The notes under the pieces: model-generated
What the model was told of the DNA's origin: nothing
The model's input: only the letters and a program-made list of their open reading frames with translations
The model's database searches: none
Source of the DNA: Microcystis aeruginosa FD4
Lineage (GTDB): Bacteria > Cyanobacteriota > Cyanobacteriia > Cyanobacteriales > Microcystaceae
Assembly (NCBI RefSeq): GCF_009792235.1
Contig: NZ_CP046973.1
Location: 496,001-560,000 of the forward strand
DNA length: 64,000 nucleotides
Direction: 5' to 3'
Position numbers and translations under genes: made by a program
Part shown: positions 51,696-60,548 of the stretch, piece by piece
Layout of the letters: each line of letters starts with the position of its first letter
Numbering within the stretch: the first letter of the stretch is position 1

Positions 51696-52304
51696 ATGGG
51701 AAAAAATAGCTCATCCATCAATCTTATGAGTCAAGGCTCTCGGCAAGAAATAAAAACCCAAGCAATAATCCTCGCTACTTTTGTGGCGATTTTTTGGCTG
51801 TTAGAGATTTTAGATCAATTTGTTTTTCGGGGCAGTTTAGACGATTTCGGGATTATTCCCCATCAAGTCATCGGATTGCGGGGTATTCTCTTCGCACCTT
51901 TCCTACACGGGGACTTTCCCCATCTTATTGCTAATACGGTTCCTTTCCTGATTCTCGGTTGGTTGGTGATGTTACAGGAAACCAGTGACTTTTTTATTGT
52001 GACTGGGTTAACTATGCTGGTGGGGGGGTTAGGAGTCTGGTTATTTGCTGCTCCCGGATACACCCATATCGGGGCAAGTATCTTGATTTTTGGCTATTTA
52101 GGTTTTTTATTACTGCGAGGCTATTTCCAGAGAAATATTCCTTCTATACTCTTGTCAATTCTAGTCTTTTTACTCTACGGTGGCACAATTTGGGGCGTTT
52201 TGCCTTCCCGTCCGGGGATTTCTTGGCAAGGACATTTATTTGGTTTCCTAGGCGGGGTTTTAGCCGCCAAATTAATCGCCACCGAAAAGAAACATTATCC
52301 CTAA
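51696..52304 (+). CDS. Rhomboid family intramembrane serine protease
   Basis: The start at 51696 (MGKNSSS) gives 202 residues with six helices. HGDFPHLIANTVPFLILG has the family HxxxN pattern, HIGASILIFGYLGFL the Ser near 127 (GAS instead of the usual GxSG with Gly after Ser, here Ile), and QGHLFGFLGGVLA the catalytic His near 178. The Ser-His dyad is present although the GxSG motif is altered. Substrates are unknown. It ends four bases inside the convergent gene. Confidence 0.83.
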   Translation: MGKNSSSINLMSQGSRQEIKTQAIILATFVAIFWLLEILDQFVFRGSLDDFGIIPHQVIGLRGILFAPFLHGDFPHLIANTVPFLILGWLVMLQETSDFFIVTGLTMLVGGLGVWLFAAPGYTHIGASILIFGYLGFLLLRGYFQRNIPSILLSILVFLLYGGTIWGVLPSRPGISWQGHLFGFLGGVLAAKLIATEKKHYP

Positions 52305-52627
52305 ATGGGGGAACCTTCTATCTCGCTACATACTTCATAAAAATCGGTGACAGGCGGTTTCACAAACAGAGGAGCCATGGATTTCAGCAATAATTCATGG
52401 GCTTCGCTTTTATTGGCCTCCATATCATCGATTTTATCCCAGATGATCACGGCAATTCCTTCGTCGGTTCCAGGTTTTTGCAGCAGAAAAGCCCCTTGGA
52501 ATCCCGTAGAATAGGTGGAAACGGCCTTTTCGTAGAGTTTTTGGGCCTCGGAAAAACACCCCGGTTTAAATTCACCAATAGCCACATAGGCATATTTATG
52601 TTTGAGAAAATCGAGAAATTCTGGCAT
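52301..52627 (-). CDS. Small ABM-like alpha/beta barrel protein (putative)
   Basis: The 108-residue protein has the strand-helix alternation of dimeric ferredoxin-like barrels (YVAIGEFKPGCFSEAQKLYEK, GAFLLQKPGTDEGIAVIIWD, ANKSEAHELLLKSM). Antibiotic-biosynthesis monooxygenase-like or stress-response barrels share this pattern, but no active-site residue is recognised. It converges with the rhomboid gene with a four-base overlap. Confidence 0.65.
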   Translation of the reverse strand: MPEFLDFLKHKYAYVAIGEFKPGCFSEAQKLYEKAVSTYSTGFQGAFLLQKPGTDEGIAVIIWDKIDDMEANKSEAHELLLKSMAPLFVKPPVTDFYEVCSEIEGSPI

Positions 52628-52788
52628 GGCAATGAGGGGAAATGGAATAAATCTTTCTTTCTACTCCTATTAAAACTTAGATCGATCGCTCCCCCCGCCC
52701 CATCGACATATTTTTTTAACTAAGCTTCCCCAATTGTCTCTTTTTTTTGTTAGCTTATATGTAGTCGTTATGAGTTCGTATAAATTCT

Positions 52789-53331
52789 ATGATCAAAATC
52801 GTTGGTATTAATGGCAGTTTACGCCCCGGATCCTATAGTGCGATGGCGTTAGAAGTTGCTATCAGTCGAGTAGGGGCGTTAGGAGTAGAAACGGAGATAA
52901 TTGACCTGAGAAAACTCTCTTTACCCTTCTGTAACGGGGGAGATGACTATTCTGACTATCCCGATGTGGCCAAAATGCAGCAAACGGTTAAATCGGCAGC
53001 GGGATTAATTTTGGCGACACCGGAGTATCATGGCAGTGTCAGTGGTGTGATGAAGAATGCCCTAGATTTAATGAGTTTTGAGGAGTTATCGGGAAAGGTT
53101 GCCGGATTAATCAGTGTTTTAGGCGGCCAATCCAATAGTAATGCCCTAAATGATTTAAGAATCATTCTCCGTTGGGTTCATGCTTGGGTGATTCCCGAAC
53201 AAATTAGCTTAGGACAAGCGTGGAAAGTCTTCAACGAAGAAGGAAAAATCCTTGACGAGAAGCTTTCCCAACGTTTTGACGCTTTTGCTCAAAGTTTAGT
53301 CGATAATACCCGTAAACTCAACGAGATCTAG
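52789..53331 (+). CDS. NAD(P)H-dependent FMN reductase
   Basis: A 180-residue flavodoxin-like reductase. GINGSLRPGSYS binds the FMN phosphate and TPEYHGSVSGVMKNALD is the second FMN motif, both standard for the family (azoreductase/chromate reductase group). It reduces quinones, azo dyes or metals with NAD(P)H. Relatives are known as drgA- or ArsH-like, but I would not assign one. Its end overlaps the convergent folB by 14 bases. Confidence 0.88.
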   Translation: MIKIVGINGSLRPGSYSAMALEVAISRVGALGVETEIIDLRKLSLPFCNGGDDYSDYPDVAKMQQTVKSAAGLILATPEYHGSVSGVMKNALDLMSFEELSGKVAGLISVLGGQSNSNALNDLRIILRWVHAWVIPEQISLGQAWKVFNEEGKILDEKLSQRFDAFAQSLVDNTRKLNEI

Positions 53332-53674
53332 TAATATCAATGGTGATTTTACCGGTGAAATGGGGAATTGGGGCGGCGGGTTTCGATAATTGTACTCTTA
53401 CCTGTCGCACTCGATCGAGTTGTAGGATATCCTCAGCGATGACTGTGGCCAATTTTTCCACTAGGGCAAATTTGCCGGTTTCAATCTGGTGTTTGACAAT
53501 TTCGATCGCTTGTCGATAATCTAGAGTATCTTCAATTGCGTCACTTTTGCCAGCAATGCTGATATCAACTTCTAGGGATAAATCCACCTCAAACCATTGA
53601 CCTAAAACCTGTTCTTCGGCGAGATATCCTGTGTAACCGTAGGCACGAATTCCTGTAACGTGAATAGTATCCAT
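53318..53674 (-). CDS. folB: Dihydroneopterin aldolase
   Basis: FolB splits dihydroneopterin to give hydroxymethyl-dihydropterin, the substrate of FolK. The 118 residues are normal. GIRAYGYTGYLAEEQVLGQ has the family start with the Glu-rich stretch, DTLDYRQAIEIV is the binding loop and LVEKLATVIAEDIL the dimer helix, with a KPAAPIP segment. The catalytic Lys is expected in SKPAAPI. Confidence 0.92.
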   Translation of the reverse strand: MDTIHVTGIRAYGYTGYLAEEQVLGQWFEVDLSLEVDISIAGKSDAIEDTLDYRQAIEIVKHQIETGKFALVEKLATVIAEDILQLDRVRQVRVQLSKPAAPIPHFTGKITIDITRSR

Positions 53675-53806
53675 AGATAGTTAAGTTAAAAAACTGGCGG
53701 CTTTTCCCACAAAGATGAAGTGTAACCTAATTTGGTATGGAGAACCGGCTCCCGAAAACGAAAACTTCCTACCCGACCAGATAAGATAACTGCTATAAAT
53801 TATAGT

Positions 53807-54790
53807 TTACACGGCTCTTACCTGTTCGGCGTAATCTTTGGGGCGTAGTTGACGGAAACCTTGAAAAGCTAATTGTCTCAAGTTCAGAGGTAAATAGGAA
53901 AGCAGTAAACCTAGTCTGGCCCGTCGGGATTTTCCTGACAATTGCGAGGCTTTTTCTATTAAAATTCGCCCAGCTTCGGTTTCTCCCTTTTCAATTAATC
54001 TTATTCCCAAACATTCCTGTAAAAAAGCCGTCCTTTTCACTCTTTCTTCTTCTAATTTTAGATCATTAAAGTGATAACCTTCTGTACAAAACAAGTTGGC
54101 TTGCAAAAAGTGAACCGCTTGCTTTAAGCTAGTTTGACCCCCATGGAAACGATATTCCATTAATAATTCCGGCAGAAAATAAGCTTGTTTTCCGGCTAAG
54201 GCTAAACGCACTAATAAATCAAAATCTTCACAACCATCCGCTTGAGGGCGCATATAATCCACATCGGCCAAAGATTGATAACGGAAAAGAGTCGAACCCA
54301 CCTGTAAACTTTTATAGAAAAAAGTTTGTCTTTCTAAATCAGGAATAATCCCTTGTTGTAATCTATCTTTGCCCCATTTCGCTGAATTTTTTTTTGTTGC
54401 TGATACAACTCTTTGTCCAAATTTATCAATAATCCAGTGATCGGTACAGACAAAATCAACGTTTTTTTCTTGATCTAAAATAGGGACAGTTTTCGCTAAA
54501 AATTCAGGAGTTAGTCCATCGTCATCATCGAATTTAATAAAATATTCTCCCCGAGCAGCCGTAAAACCTGATCGCATATTTAAACTTCTGCCAATATTTT
54601 GGGGATGACGCAGATAAATTATTCTCGAATCCTGAAATGCTGCCACCACTTCTGGGGTTCGATCAGAAGAACCGTCGTCACAGACAATTAACTCAAAATC
54701 TTCATAAGTCTGCCGCAAGACACTATTAATCGAATAGGTGAGATAATCGGCGCGGTTATAGGTGGGAATACAAACAGTTACTTTCGGCAT
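53807..54790 (-). CDS. Family 2 glycosyltransferase
   Basis: The 327-residue enzyme has an N-terminal GT-A domain: VCIPTYNRADYL at the start, VCDDGSSD for nucleotide binding and FIKFDDDDG with the DxD metal site, followed by GCEDFDLLVRLALAG. A helical C-terminal part of about 90 residues holds several Arg-rich stretches. It transfers a sugar from a nucleotide donor to a glycan. It diverges from the plus-strand glycan genes that start at 55034, probably the same locus. Confidence 0.9.
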   Translation of the reverse strand: MPKVTVCIPTYNRADYLTYSINSVLRQTYEDFELIVCDDGSSDRTPEVVAAFQDSRIIYLRHPQNIGRSLNMRSGFTAARGEYFIKFDDDDGLTPEFLAKTVPILDQEKNVDFVCTDHWIIDKFGQRVVSATKKNSAKWGKDRLQQGIIPDLERQTFFYKSLQVGSTLFRYQSLADVDYMRPQADGCEDFDLLVRLALAGKQAYFLPELLMEYRFHGGQTSLKQAVHFLQANLFCTEGYHFNDLKLEEERVKRTAFLQECLGIRLIEKGETEAGRILIEKASQLSGKSRRARLGLLLSYLPLNLRQLAFQGFRQLRPKDYAEQVRAV

Positions 54791-54793
54791 AAT

Positions 54794-54872
54794 ATTTCAG
54801 TAATCAGTTATCAGTTATCAGTAATCAGTGATCAGTTATCAGTAATCAGTAATCAGTTATCAGTAATCAGCT
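54794..54872. repeat. Heptamer cluster between divergent glycosyltransferases
   Basis: ATCAGTA/ATCAGTT units fill 80 bases just before the start of the leftward gene. A second short array of GCTGACG is at 54933-54966. The shared promoter region is therefore mostly repeat. Confidence 0.88.
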
Positions 54873-54932
54873 TGTTACTTGAGAAAGGCAATTAATTGGC
54901 CATTTTTCTAGTTATCATCACTATTATCTAGC

Positions 54933-54966
54933 TGACGGCTGACGGCTGACGGCTGACGGCTGACGG
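54933..54966. repeat. GCTGACG heptamer array
   Basis: Nearly five perfect copies of GCTGACG. Confidence 0.9.
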
Positions 54967-55033
54967 CTTTAAAAGTATTTTTACATTTTTGCAAAGGAAT
55001 GTTAAGTTTTAGAGTATTGAATGAGTAACCTTG

Positions 55034-55960
55034 ATGGCCATGGCTCCTAAAATAGCAGGGATTATCTGTACCCACAACCGCGATCACTACCTAGAAGGAG
55101 CGATCGATAGTCTTTTGGCGCAAACTTGCCCAGATTGCGAGATTTTAGTGGTTGATAACGCATCTACCGATAAAACCCGTCAAGTGGCCGAGTCTCGTCT
55201 GGGAGATGGGCGGCTAAAATATGTTTACGAACCTATTTTAGGGCTATCTACCGCCAGAAATCGCGGGGCGAAGGAAACTAGGGCGCCGATCTTAGCATAT
55301 TTGGATGACGATGCGATCGCTGATCCTCAATGGTTGCAAATTCTGTTAAATGCTTACGAAAATAACGAAAAACTGGCAGTAGCGGGGGGAAAAGTCACCT
55401 TAATTTGGCCGCAAGGCTACAGTCAACCCAATTGGTTATCCGATGAGTTAGCAGGGGGTTTAGGGGCTTTCGATTTGGGCGACAATGTGTTATACATTAG
55501 CCAAGCGGATTTAACTCCGCGAGGGGTTAATTACTCAATTAGGCGGGATTTCTTGGAGAAAATTGGCGGTTTTGACCCTAATTTGGGAAGAATTGGCAAA
55601 AAACTCCTCTCTAACGAGGAATTATACACTACGGAACTGGCACTCGCCCAGGGATGGCAAGTGGGCTATTTTCCCGCAGCATTGGTGGAACACAATGTTG
55701 CCCCAGAAAGAATCAATCGTCAATGGTTTATGCGTCGCAGTTGGTGGCAAGGCATCAGCGAACACTACCGGGAAGAAGTGGCAGGAAGAACGGGATTGGC
55801 TCAATTTAGGCGAGGAGGTGAGCGCTTGGTGAGAGGATTGGTTAAATCTGTCAAATTTATCAATGATCCCGCTAAAAGCTTTGAGAATCTTCTCTATGCC
55901 TACGGACAAATCGGTTATTTAAGCGAGGCCGCCAAGGCGATGTTAACCCCTCAAAAGTAA
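55034..55960 (+). CDS. Family 2 glycosyltransferase
   Basis: A 308-residue GT-A enzyme starting the rightward glycan unit. IAGIICTHNRDHYL opens the fold, VVDNASTDKT is the nucleotide site, YLDDDAIAD the DxD, and NYSIRRDFLEKIGGFDP the acceptor-side motif. Starts at 55034 and 55040 are both possible; a TTG at 55031 is less likely. The gmd-like gene follows by 14 bases. Confidence 0.9.
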   Translation: MAMAPKIAGIICTHNRDHYLEGAIDSLLAQTCPDCEILVVDNASTDKTRQVAESRLGDGRLKYVYEPILGLSTARNRGAKETRAPILAYLDDDAIADPQWLQILLNAYENNEKLAVAGGKVTLIWPQGYSQPNWLSDELAGGLGAFDLGDNVLYISQADLTPRGVNYSIRRDFLEKIGGFDPNLGRIGKKLLSNEELYTTELALAQGWQVGYFPAALVEHNVAPERINRQWFMRRSWWQGISEHYREEVAGRTGLAQFRRGGERLVRGLVKSVKFINDPAKSFENLLYAYGQIGYLSEAAKAMLTPQK

Positions 55961-55974
55961 ATTATTGTAAATAA

Positions 55975-56934
55975 ATGGGTAAAAAAGCGTTAATTTGTGG
56001 TATATCGGGGCAGGATGGAGCCTACCTAGCCGAATTACTGTTAAAAGCCAGTTATACAGTTTGTGGCACCTCCCGGGATGCCCAAATGTCCTCTTTTAGT
56101 AACCTGAAGCGTTTGGGAATCAAGGAACAGGTAAAACTAGAATCGATGGCACTGAATGACTTTCGCAGTGTCCTACAGGTCTTAATTAAAATTCAGCCCG
56201 ATGAGATCTATAATTTGGCTGGACAAAGTTCTGTGGGTTTATCTTTTGAGCAGCCGGTGGAAACCTTAGAAAGTATTGCCACGGGAACCTTAAATCTTTT
56301 AGAAGCAATTCGATTTACTGGAGCAAAAATTAAATTATATAATGCTGGATCGAGTGAATGTTTCGGGGATATTGGCGATAATTCTGCCGATGAAAATACC
56401 CCTTTTCGTCCTCGCAGTCCCTACGCTGTCGCCAAATCGGCGGCTTTTTGGGAAGTGGCTAATTATCGAGAAGCCTATGGAATTTTTGCCTGTTCAGGCA
56501 TACTTTTCAATCATGAATCTCCCCTGCGTCCCGAGCGCTTTGTTACCCAAAAAATTATCGCTGCCGTAGCTAGAATTGCCCAGGGAAGTCCCGAAACTTT
56601 GCACTTAGGAAATATGGATATTCAAAGGGATTGGGGTTGGGCGCCGGAGTACGTTGAAGCGATGTATTTAATGCTGCAACAGGAGCAACCCGATGATTAC
56701 GTCATTGCCACGGGAGAAAGTTCAAAACTAGAGGATTTTGTCGCCACAGCTTTTGCTACTGTTGGCTTAAATTGGCAAGATCATGTAATCTCAGATCGAA
56801 GTTTATTAAGACCAACAGATTTAGCCATTAGTCGCGGTAATCCAGGCAAAGCTAAGGAAAAATTAGGTTGGCAAGCACAATACAAAATGACTGATATTGT
56901 CCGCATGATGGTAGAAAATCGTTTAGAGAAATAG
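55975..56934 (+). CDS. GDP-mannose 4,6-dehydratase-like enzyme
   Basis: A 319-residue extended short-chain dehydrogenase. GISGQDGAYLAE (9-20) is the GMD-type NAD(P) loop, YNLAGQSSVG, GSSECFGD and SPYAVAKSA with the catalytic Tyr and Lys follow, then NHESPLRPERFVT, which is specific for GMD. It is shorter than typical GMD (about 350-370) but has all landmarks. It makes GDP-4-keto-6-deoxymannose for fucose, rhamnose or related sugars. Confidence 0.85.
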   Translation: MGKKALICGISGQDGAYLAELLLKASYTVCGTSRDAQMSSFSNLKRLGIKEQVKLESMALNDFRSVLQVLIKIQPDEIYNLAGQSSVGLSFEQPVETLESIATGTLNLLEAIRFTGAKIKLYNAGSSECFGDIGDNSADENTPFRPRSPYAVAKSAAFWEVANYREAYGIFACSGILFNHESPLRPERFVTQKIIAAVARIAQGSPETLHLGNMDIQRDWGWAPEYVEAMYLMLQQEQPDDYVIATGESSKLEDFVATAFATVGLNWQDHVISDRSLLRPTDLAISRGNPGKAKEKLGWQAQYKMTDIVRMMVENRLEK

Positions 56935-56936
56935 CT

Positions 56937-58154
56937 ATGAATATCATAATGATTAGTTCCGCCTTTCCCTATCCCCCAACCAGAGGAGGAACTCAGGGCA
57001 GAACTTTTAATTTACTCAAGTATCTCAGCAAAAATCATGATATTACTCTCATCGTTCAGCGTACTGCTGATGTCAGCGATGAGGAGGTAGAAAAGTTAGG
57101 TAACTTTGTTAGTGAATTGGTAGTTTTTCCCCGTCCTCGAGATGCCAAAACTGGAATAATTGCTAAACTGCAAAGATTAGCTCAATTCCTGCAAACGGGA
57201 ACCCCTCCCAATGTACTTTTTGGCTATTCTCAAGAGATGCAGAACTGGATAGATAGGGCAGTTAAGAGTCAAAAATTCTCAGTAATTACCAGTGAACATA
57301 GCGTTAATGAAATTTATATTCGTCCCCAATGGCAACAGCAAATTAGGACAGTAATTGATGTGCATAGTTCCCTCTATCAAACCTGCAAAAGTCAATTAGA
57401 AATTGGGGTTTCTAGTCAAGAATTACGGGATCGTCTCTACCTTCCTCTCATGCGTCGATACGAACAAAAAACTGTGCAGAAATTCTCAAAAATTGTCGTC
57501 ACCACCGATGATGATCAAAAACAAATGGAAGAATTTGCCCCCAATGGAGAGATTTATTTAATTCCTAATGCAGTAGATTTAGATTTGTTTCCCTATCGTA
57601 CCGAGGATACTGCTGGACATAATTTAGTGTTTATCGGTGGGTTAGATTATTGGGTTAATATCGATGCGGCCTGTTTTTTAGCCAGGGAAATTTTACCTCG
57701 TATTCAAACTACTTACCCCGATACTACTTTAACTCTAGTCGGTGCTAATCCATCCCTAGAAGTGCAAGAATTAACTAAGTTAAAAGGAGTGATTGTGACG
57801 GGACGAGTACCATCAATGATCACCTATCTTCATCAGGCAACTGTGGCAGTTATTCCCCTAAGAACGGGTTTTGGAATGAAGTTTAAAACCCTAGAATCGA
57901 TGGCTGCGGGGGTGCCAGTGGTAGCCAGCGATCGAGGTTTAGAAGGGTTAACAGTGGAAGGAAATAATGTTCCTTTAGCCGCCTTAAGGGCTAATAGTAT
58001 TGAGGAATATTGTACGGAGATTAGTCGTCTTTTTGAATCGGCAGAGTTACGAGAAAAATTATCTAGAAATGCTCGCAGGTTAATCGAAGATAATTATACT
58101 TGGCAGCAAGCAGCCGGTAAGTACGAACAAGTTTTAACTGCTGATATTTGTTAG
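56937..58154 (+). CDS. Family 4-type glycosyltransferase
   Basis: A 405-residue GT-B enzyme. The N-terminal Rossmann domain starts FPYPPTRGGTQGRTFNLLKYL; the C-terminal domain has LIPNAVDLDLFPY, LVFIGGLDYWVN and FGMKFKTLESMAAGVPVVA with the donor-binding Glu. It begins two bases after the gmd-like stop, so the genes are probably coupled. Confidence 0.9.
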   Translation: MNIIMISSAFPYPPTRGGTQGRTFNLLKYLSKNHDITLIVQRTADVSDEEVEKLGNFVSELVVFPRPRDAKTGIIAKLQRLAQFLQTGTPPNVLFGYSQEMQNWIDRAVKSQKFSVITSEHSVNEIYIRPQWQQQIRTVIDVHSSLYQTCKSQLEIGVSSQELRDRLYLPLMRRYEQKTVQKFSKIVVTTDDDQKQMEEFAPNGEIYLIPNAVDLDLFPYRTEDTAGHNLVFIGGLDYWVNIDAACFLAREILPRIQTTYPDTTLTLVGANPSLEVQELTKLKGVIVTGRVPSMITYLHQATVAVIPLRTGFGMKFKTLESMAAGVPVVASDRGLEGLTVEGNNVPLAALRANSIEEYCTEISRLFESAELREKLSRNARRLIEDNYTWQQAAGKYEQVLTADIC

Positions 58155-58183
58155 GAAATTTCTCTAGTTTTTTGTCAATTAAT

Positions 58184-59161
58184 ATGCTATCAAATCAAAT
58201 ACCAGTGAAAATATCTGTTGTTGTTCCTCTGTATAACGAGGAAGAAAATGTCGAGGCTCTCTTTAGGCGACTTTTAGCGGTTTTAGAGGCACTAAATATC
58301 AGTTATGAGATTGTTTGCGTCAATGATGGTAGTCGTGACAATACTCTCAAAAATCTCGTGGAATATCATCAACGTTATCCACAAATTAAAGTAGTTAATT
58401 TATCCCGTAATTTTGGTAAAGATATTGCCATGTCAGCAGGAATTGATTACAGTCAAGGGATGGCAGTCATTCCTATTGATGCTGATTTACAAGATCCCCC
58501 CGAATTAATTGCCGAAATGATTGAAAAATGGCAGCAGGGTTATGATGTGGTTTATGCGTCGCGTCGGGTTAGAATTGGCGAAAGTTGGTTGAAACGTTTT
58601 ACAGCAGAAGGTTTCTATCAAGTCATTAATAAATTAAGTCGGGTTCCTATTCCCCCTAATACGGGAGATTTTCGCTTAATCGATCGCCGAGTGGTAGAAT
58701 CAATTAAAAAGATGCCCGAACGTCAAAGATTTATGAAAGGAATATTTGCTTGGGTGGGATATAAACAGACATCAATTTTATTCGATCGAGAACCGCGATA
58801 TCAAGGACAAACTAAATGGAATTACTGGAAATTATGGAATTTTGCCCTCGATGGTATTACCTCTTTTAGTTTTTTGCCTCTGAAAGTCTGGACTTATGTA
58901 GGATTTATCATTGCACTTGTTAGTCTTGTTTATGCTATTTTTTTAATGCTCAGGACTATTATTTTAGGAATCGATGTACCCGGATACGCTTCTCTGATGG
59001 TTGCCGTCTTATTTTTAGGAGGAATTCAATTACTCACTCTTGGTATTATTGGCGAATATATTGGCAGGGTTTATGAAGAAGTTAAGGGTAGGCCACTTTA
59101 TCTTGTTCGAGATTGTTATGGTTTTGAAAATAGGGAACAAGTTACTGATAAAATAACTTAA
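58184..59161 (+). CDS. DPM1-like membrane glycosyltransferase (polyprenyl-phosphate type)
   Basis: The start at 58184 (MLSNQIPVK) gives 325 residues. The GT2 domain has VVVPLYNEEENVEALF, CVNDGSRDN and PIDADLQDPPELI; two C-terminal helices (about 225-250 and 262-290) anchor it in the membrane, as in the GtrB/ArnC-type enzymes that charge a polyprenyl phosphate with a sugar. In the cluster it would supply a lipid-linked sugar. An upstream start at 58148 is possible but would overlap the previous gene. Confidence 0.88.
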   Translation: MLSNQIPVKISVVVPLYNEEENVEALFRRLLAVLEALNISYEIVCVNDGSRDNTLKNLVEYHQRYPQIKVVNLSRNFGKDIAMSAGIDYSQGMAVIPIDADLQDPPELIAEMIEKWQQGYDVVYASRRVRIGESWLKRFTAEGFYQVINKLSRVPIPPNTGDFRLIDRRVVESIKKMPERQRFMKGIFAWVGYKQTSILFDREPRYQGQTKWNYWKLWNFALDGITSFSFLPLKVWTYVGFIIALVSLVYAIFLMLRTIILGIDVPGYASLMVAVLFLGGIQLLTLGIIGEYIGRVYEEVKGRPLYLVRDCYGFENREQVTDKIT

Positions 59162-59195
59162 AAGGTAAGATACTGACAAGAGGAGAATTAAATCT

Positions 59196-59750
59196 ATGAA
59201 TACCGAAATTTTTCAGCAATTTTTTGCCTATTGTGTCGGTAGTTGGCAAACAGAAAGAACCTATCATTATCTAGCTGATCAAGAAGTGGAACGTTCCCGT
59301 ACTGAATTTCTCATTCAACCCCTAACTAGGGAGATTAAACAGAAAGTTCTCACAGATAATAACTATCCTGAGATTGCTAATTTAGAAAGTATCCCTGGGT
59401 TTAATTTAGGTTTCTATACCATCTCGGAAAAAGGGGAAGAAGTCCGACAAAATCTTAATCTTTTATTTGTGGTTAAAGCAGAAAATAACGGTTATTTAGA
59501 AGGGGATTATCTTCGTGATTGCGCCTACGAAGAAGCAAGACCAATTATCTCCGCTTTTCGCTTTGATTCCACCACGAGAGAGTTATTAATGACCACCAAT
59601 TATACTCGCAGTGTTTCCGTGGATTCAATTACTTTAATCAATCCAGACCTGCGAATTCGCAAAATTATTAACTATCAACGTCCCCAGGAGGGGGAACCCT
59701 TAGAAAAAGTTCTCTTGGTCGGTTTTGGAGTTGAGTGTAAAGTCAGTTAA
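59196..59750 (+). CDS. CpcS/CpeS-type phycobiliprotein lyase
   Basis: A 184-residue single-domain lyase that attaches phycocyanobilin to phycobiliprotein cysteines. It has the lipocalin-like beta pattern with FFAYCVGSWQTERTYHYL, the central NLGFYTISEKGEEV and a SAFRFDSTTRELLMTTNY part shared with the CpcS/CpeS/CpcU group. The exact subgroup is open. A GAGGAG site precedes the ATG. Following the glycan cluster by 34 bases is probably chance. Confidence 0.75.
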   Translation: MNTEIFQQFFAYCVGSWQTERTYHYLADQEVERSRTEFLIQPLTREIKQKVLTDNNYPEIANLESIPGFNLGFYTISEKGEEVRQNLNLLFVVKAENNGYLEGDYLRDCAYEEARPIISAFRFDSTTRELLMTTNYTRSVSVDSITLINPDLRIRKIINYQRPQEGEPLEKVLLVGFGVECKVS

Positions 59751-59765
59751 AAAAATATTTCTTTT

Positions 59766-59775
59766 CCCCCCCCCC
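59766..59775. repeat. Poly-C tract of ten
   Basis: Ten consecutive C residues 16 bases after the lyase stop, a slippage-prone homopolymer. Confidence 0.9.
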
Positions 59776-59838
59776 TTGATTCTCCAGTCAGGGGTAGATT
59801 TTATCGTGGGGAAACGATAGGATTAAGGAGCAAAAATA

Positions 59839-59883
59839 ATGCTCAAAATCGGTCAACTTTCCCTAAAAAGTGGTGTTTCAATC
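59839..59883 (+). pseudogene. N-terminal fragment of a MerR-family regulator
   Basis: After an AAGGAG site, 15 codons read MLKIGQLSLKSGVSI, the beginning of the MerR helix-turn-helix. The next codons (from IDNPRR) no longer match and no long frame follows. An IS begins 54 bases downstream. Confidence 0.55.
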
Positions 59884-59936
59884 GATAACCCGCGTAGGCG
59901 GCACGATATGGTTAATGATATTCTGGCATCCAATTA

Positions 59937-60548
59937 GACCTCGACCTAATTTTATTAAATCACAATAATAGGATATAATAAAACAAATAGTGACTCAAAA
60001 AAAGCCATGAAAAACTACACTTGGGAATCCATTCAAAAATATCCAAAACAAACTAAAAGACGATTAGGAATTGACTACCAACAACTAGAACAACTGAGGG
60101 TACTTGGAAAACTTATACATCGGAAAAACCAATCAGAAATCGAAAAAACCAAAATTAGGATTAATCAACCAGGAAGCGGAACACCTCCTAAATTATCAGC
60201 TATGGGAACAAATTGTTCTAATGTTGGTTTATTTAAGACATCATCTAAGCTTTCAACTCTGAGGACTAATGTTTCAAGTGAGTGAATCAACGGCTCATAA
60301 TATCTTTACCTATTGGCAAAAACTTTTTGAAGGCGAGTTACCGCCAAGTTTTTTAGAACAAATAAAGAAGTGCCAAGAAGAGGAAATAATAATTGAACAA
60401 TTAAGGGATTATGAGTTGATTGTTGATAGCGCAGAACAGCCCGTGGAGAGACCGACCGATGATCAAGAACAAAAAATATATTATTCGGGAAAGCCAAGAA
60501 GACATACTTGAAAAAGTCAATTTATTGTCTGGCCAAAAGCTGAAGATA
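59937..60548 (+). mobile_element. 3'-truncated IS5-like element
   Basis: Left end GACCTCGACC with TA before it, identical over about 160 bases to the element at 43424. It keeps the middle of the transposase gene missing there, but is cut off near 60548, just after WPKAED. Confidence 0.78.
60007..60548 (+). pseudogene. IS5-like transposase, frameshifted and truncated
   Basis: Three parts are readable: MKNYTWESIQKYPKQ to about 60195; in a second frame WEQIVLMLVYLRHHLSFQ and MFQVSESTAHNIFTYWQKLF with the first catalytic Asp in LIVDSAEQPVERP; then, after a TGA at about 60509, KSQFIVWPKAED in the same frame. A frameshift near 60200, a nonsense codon and loss of the second Asp and the Glu make it non-functional. 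Confidence 0.82.
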
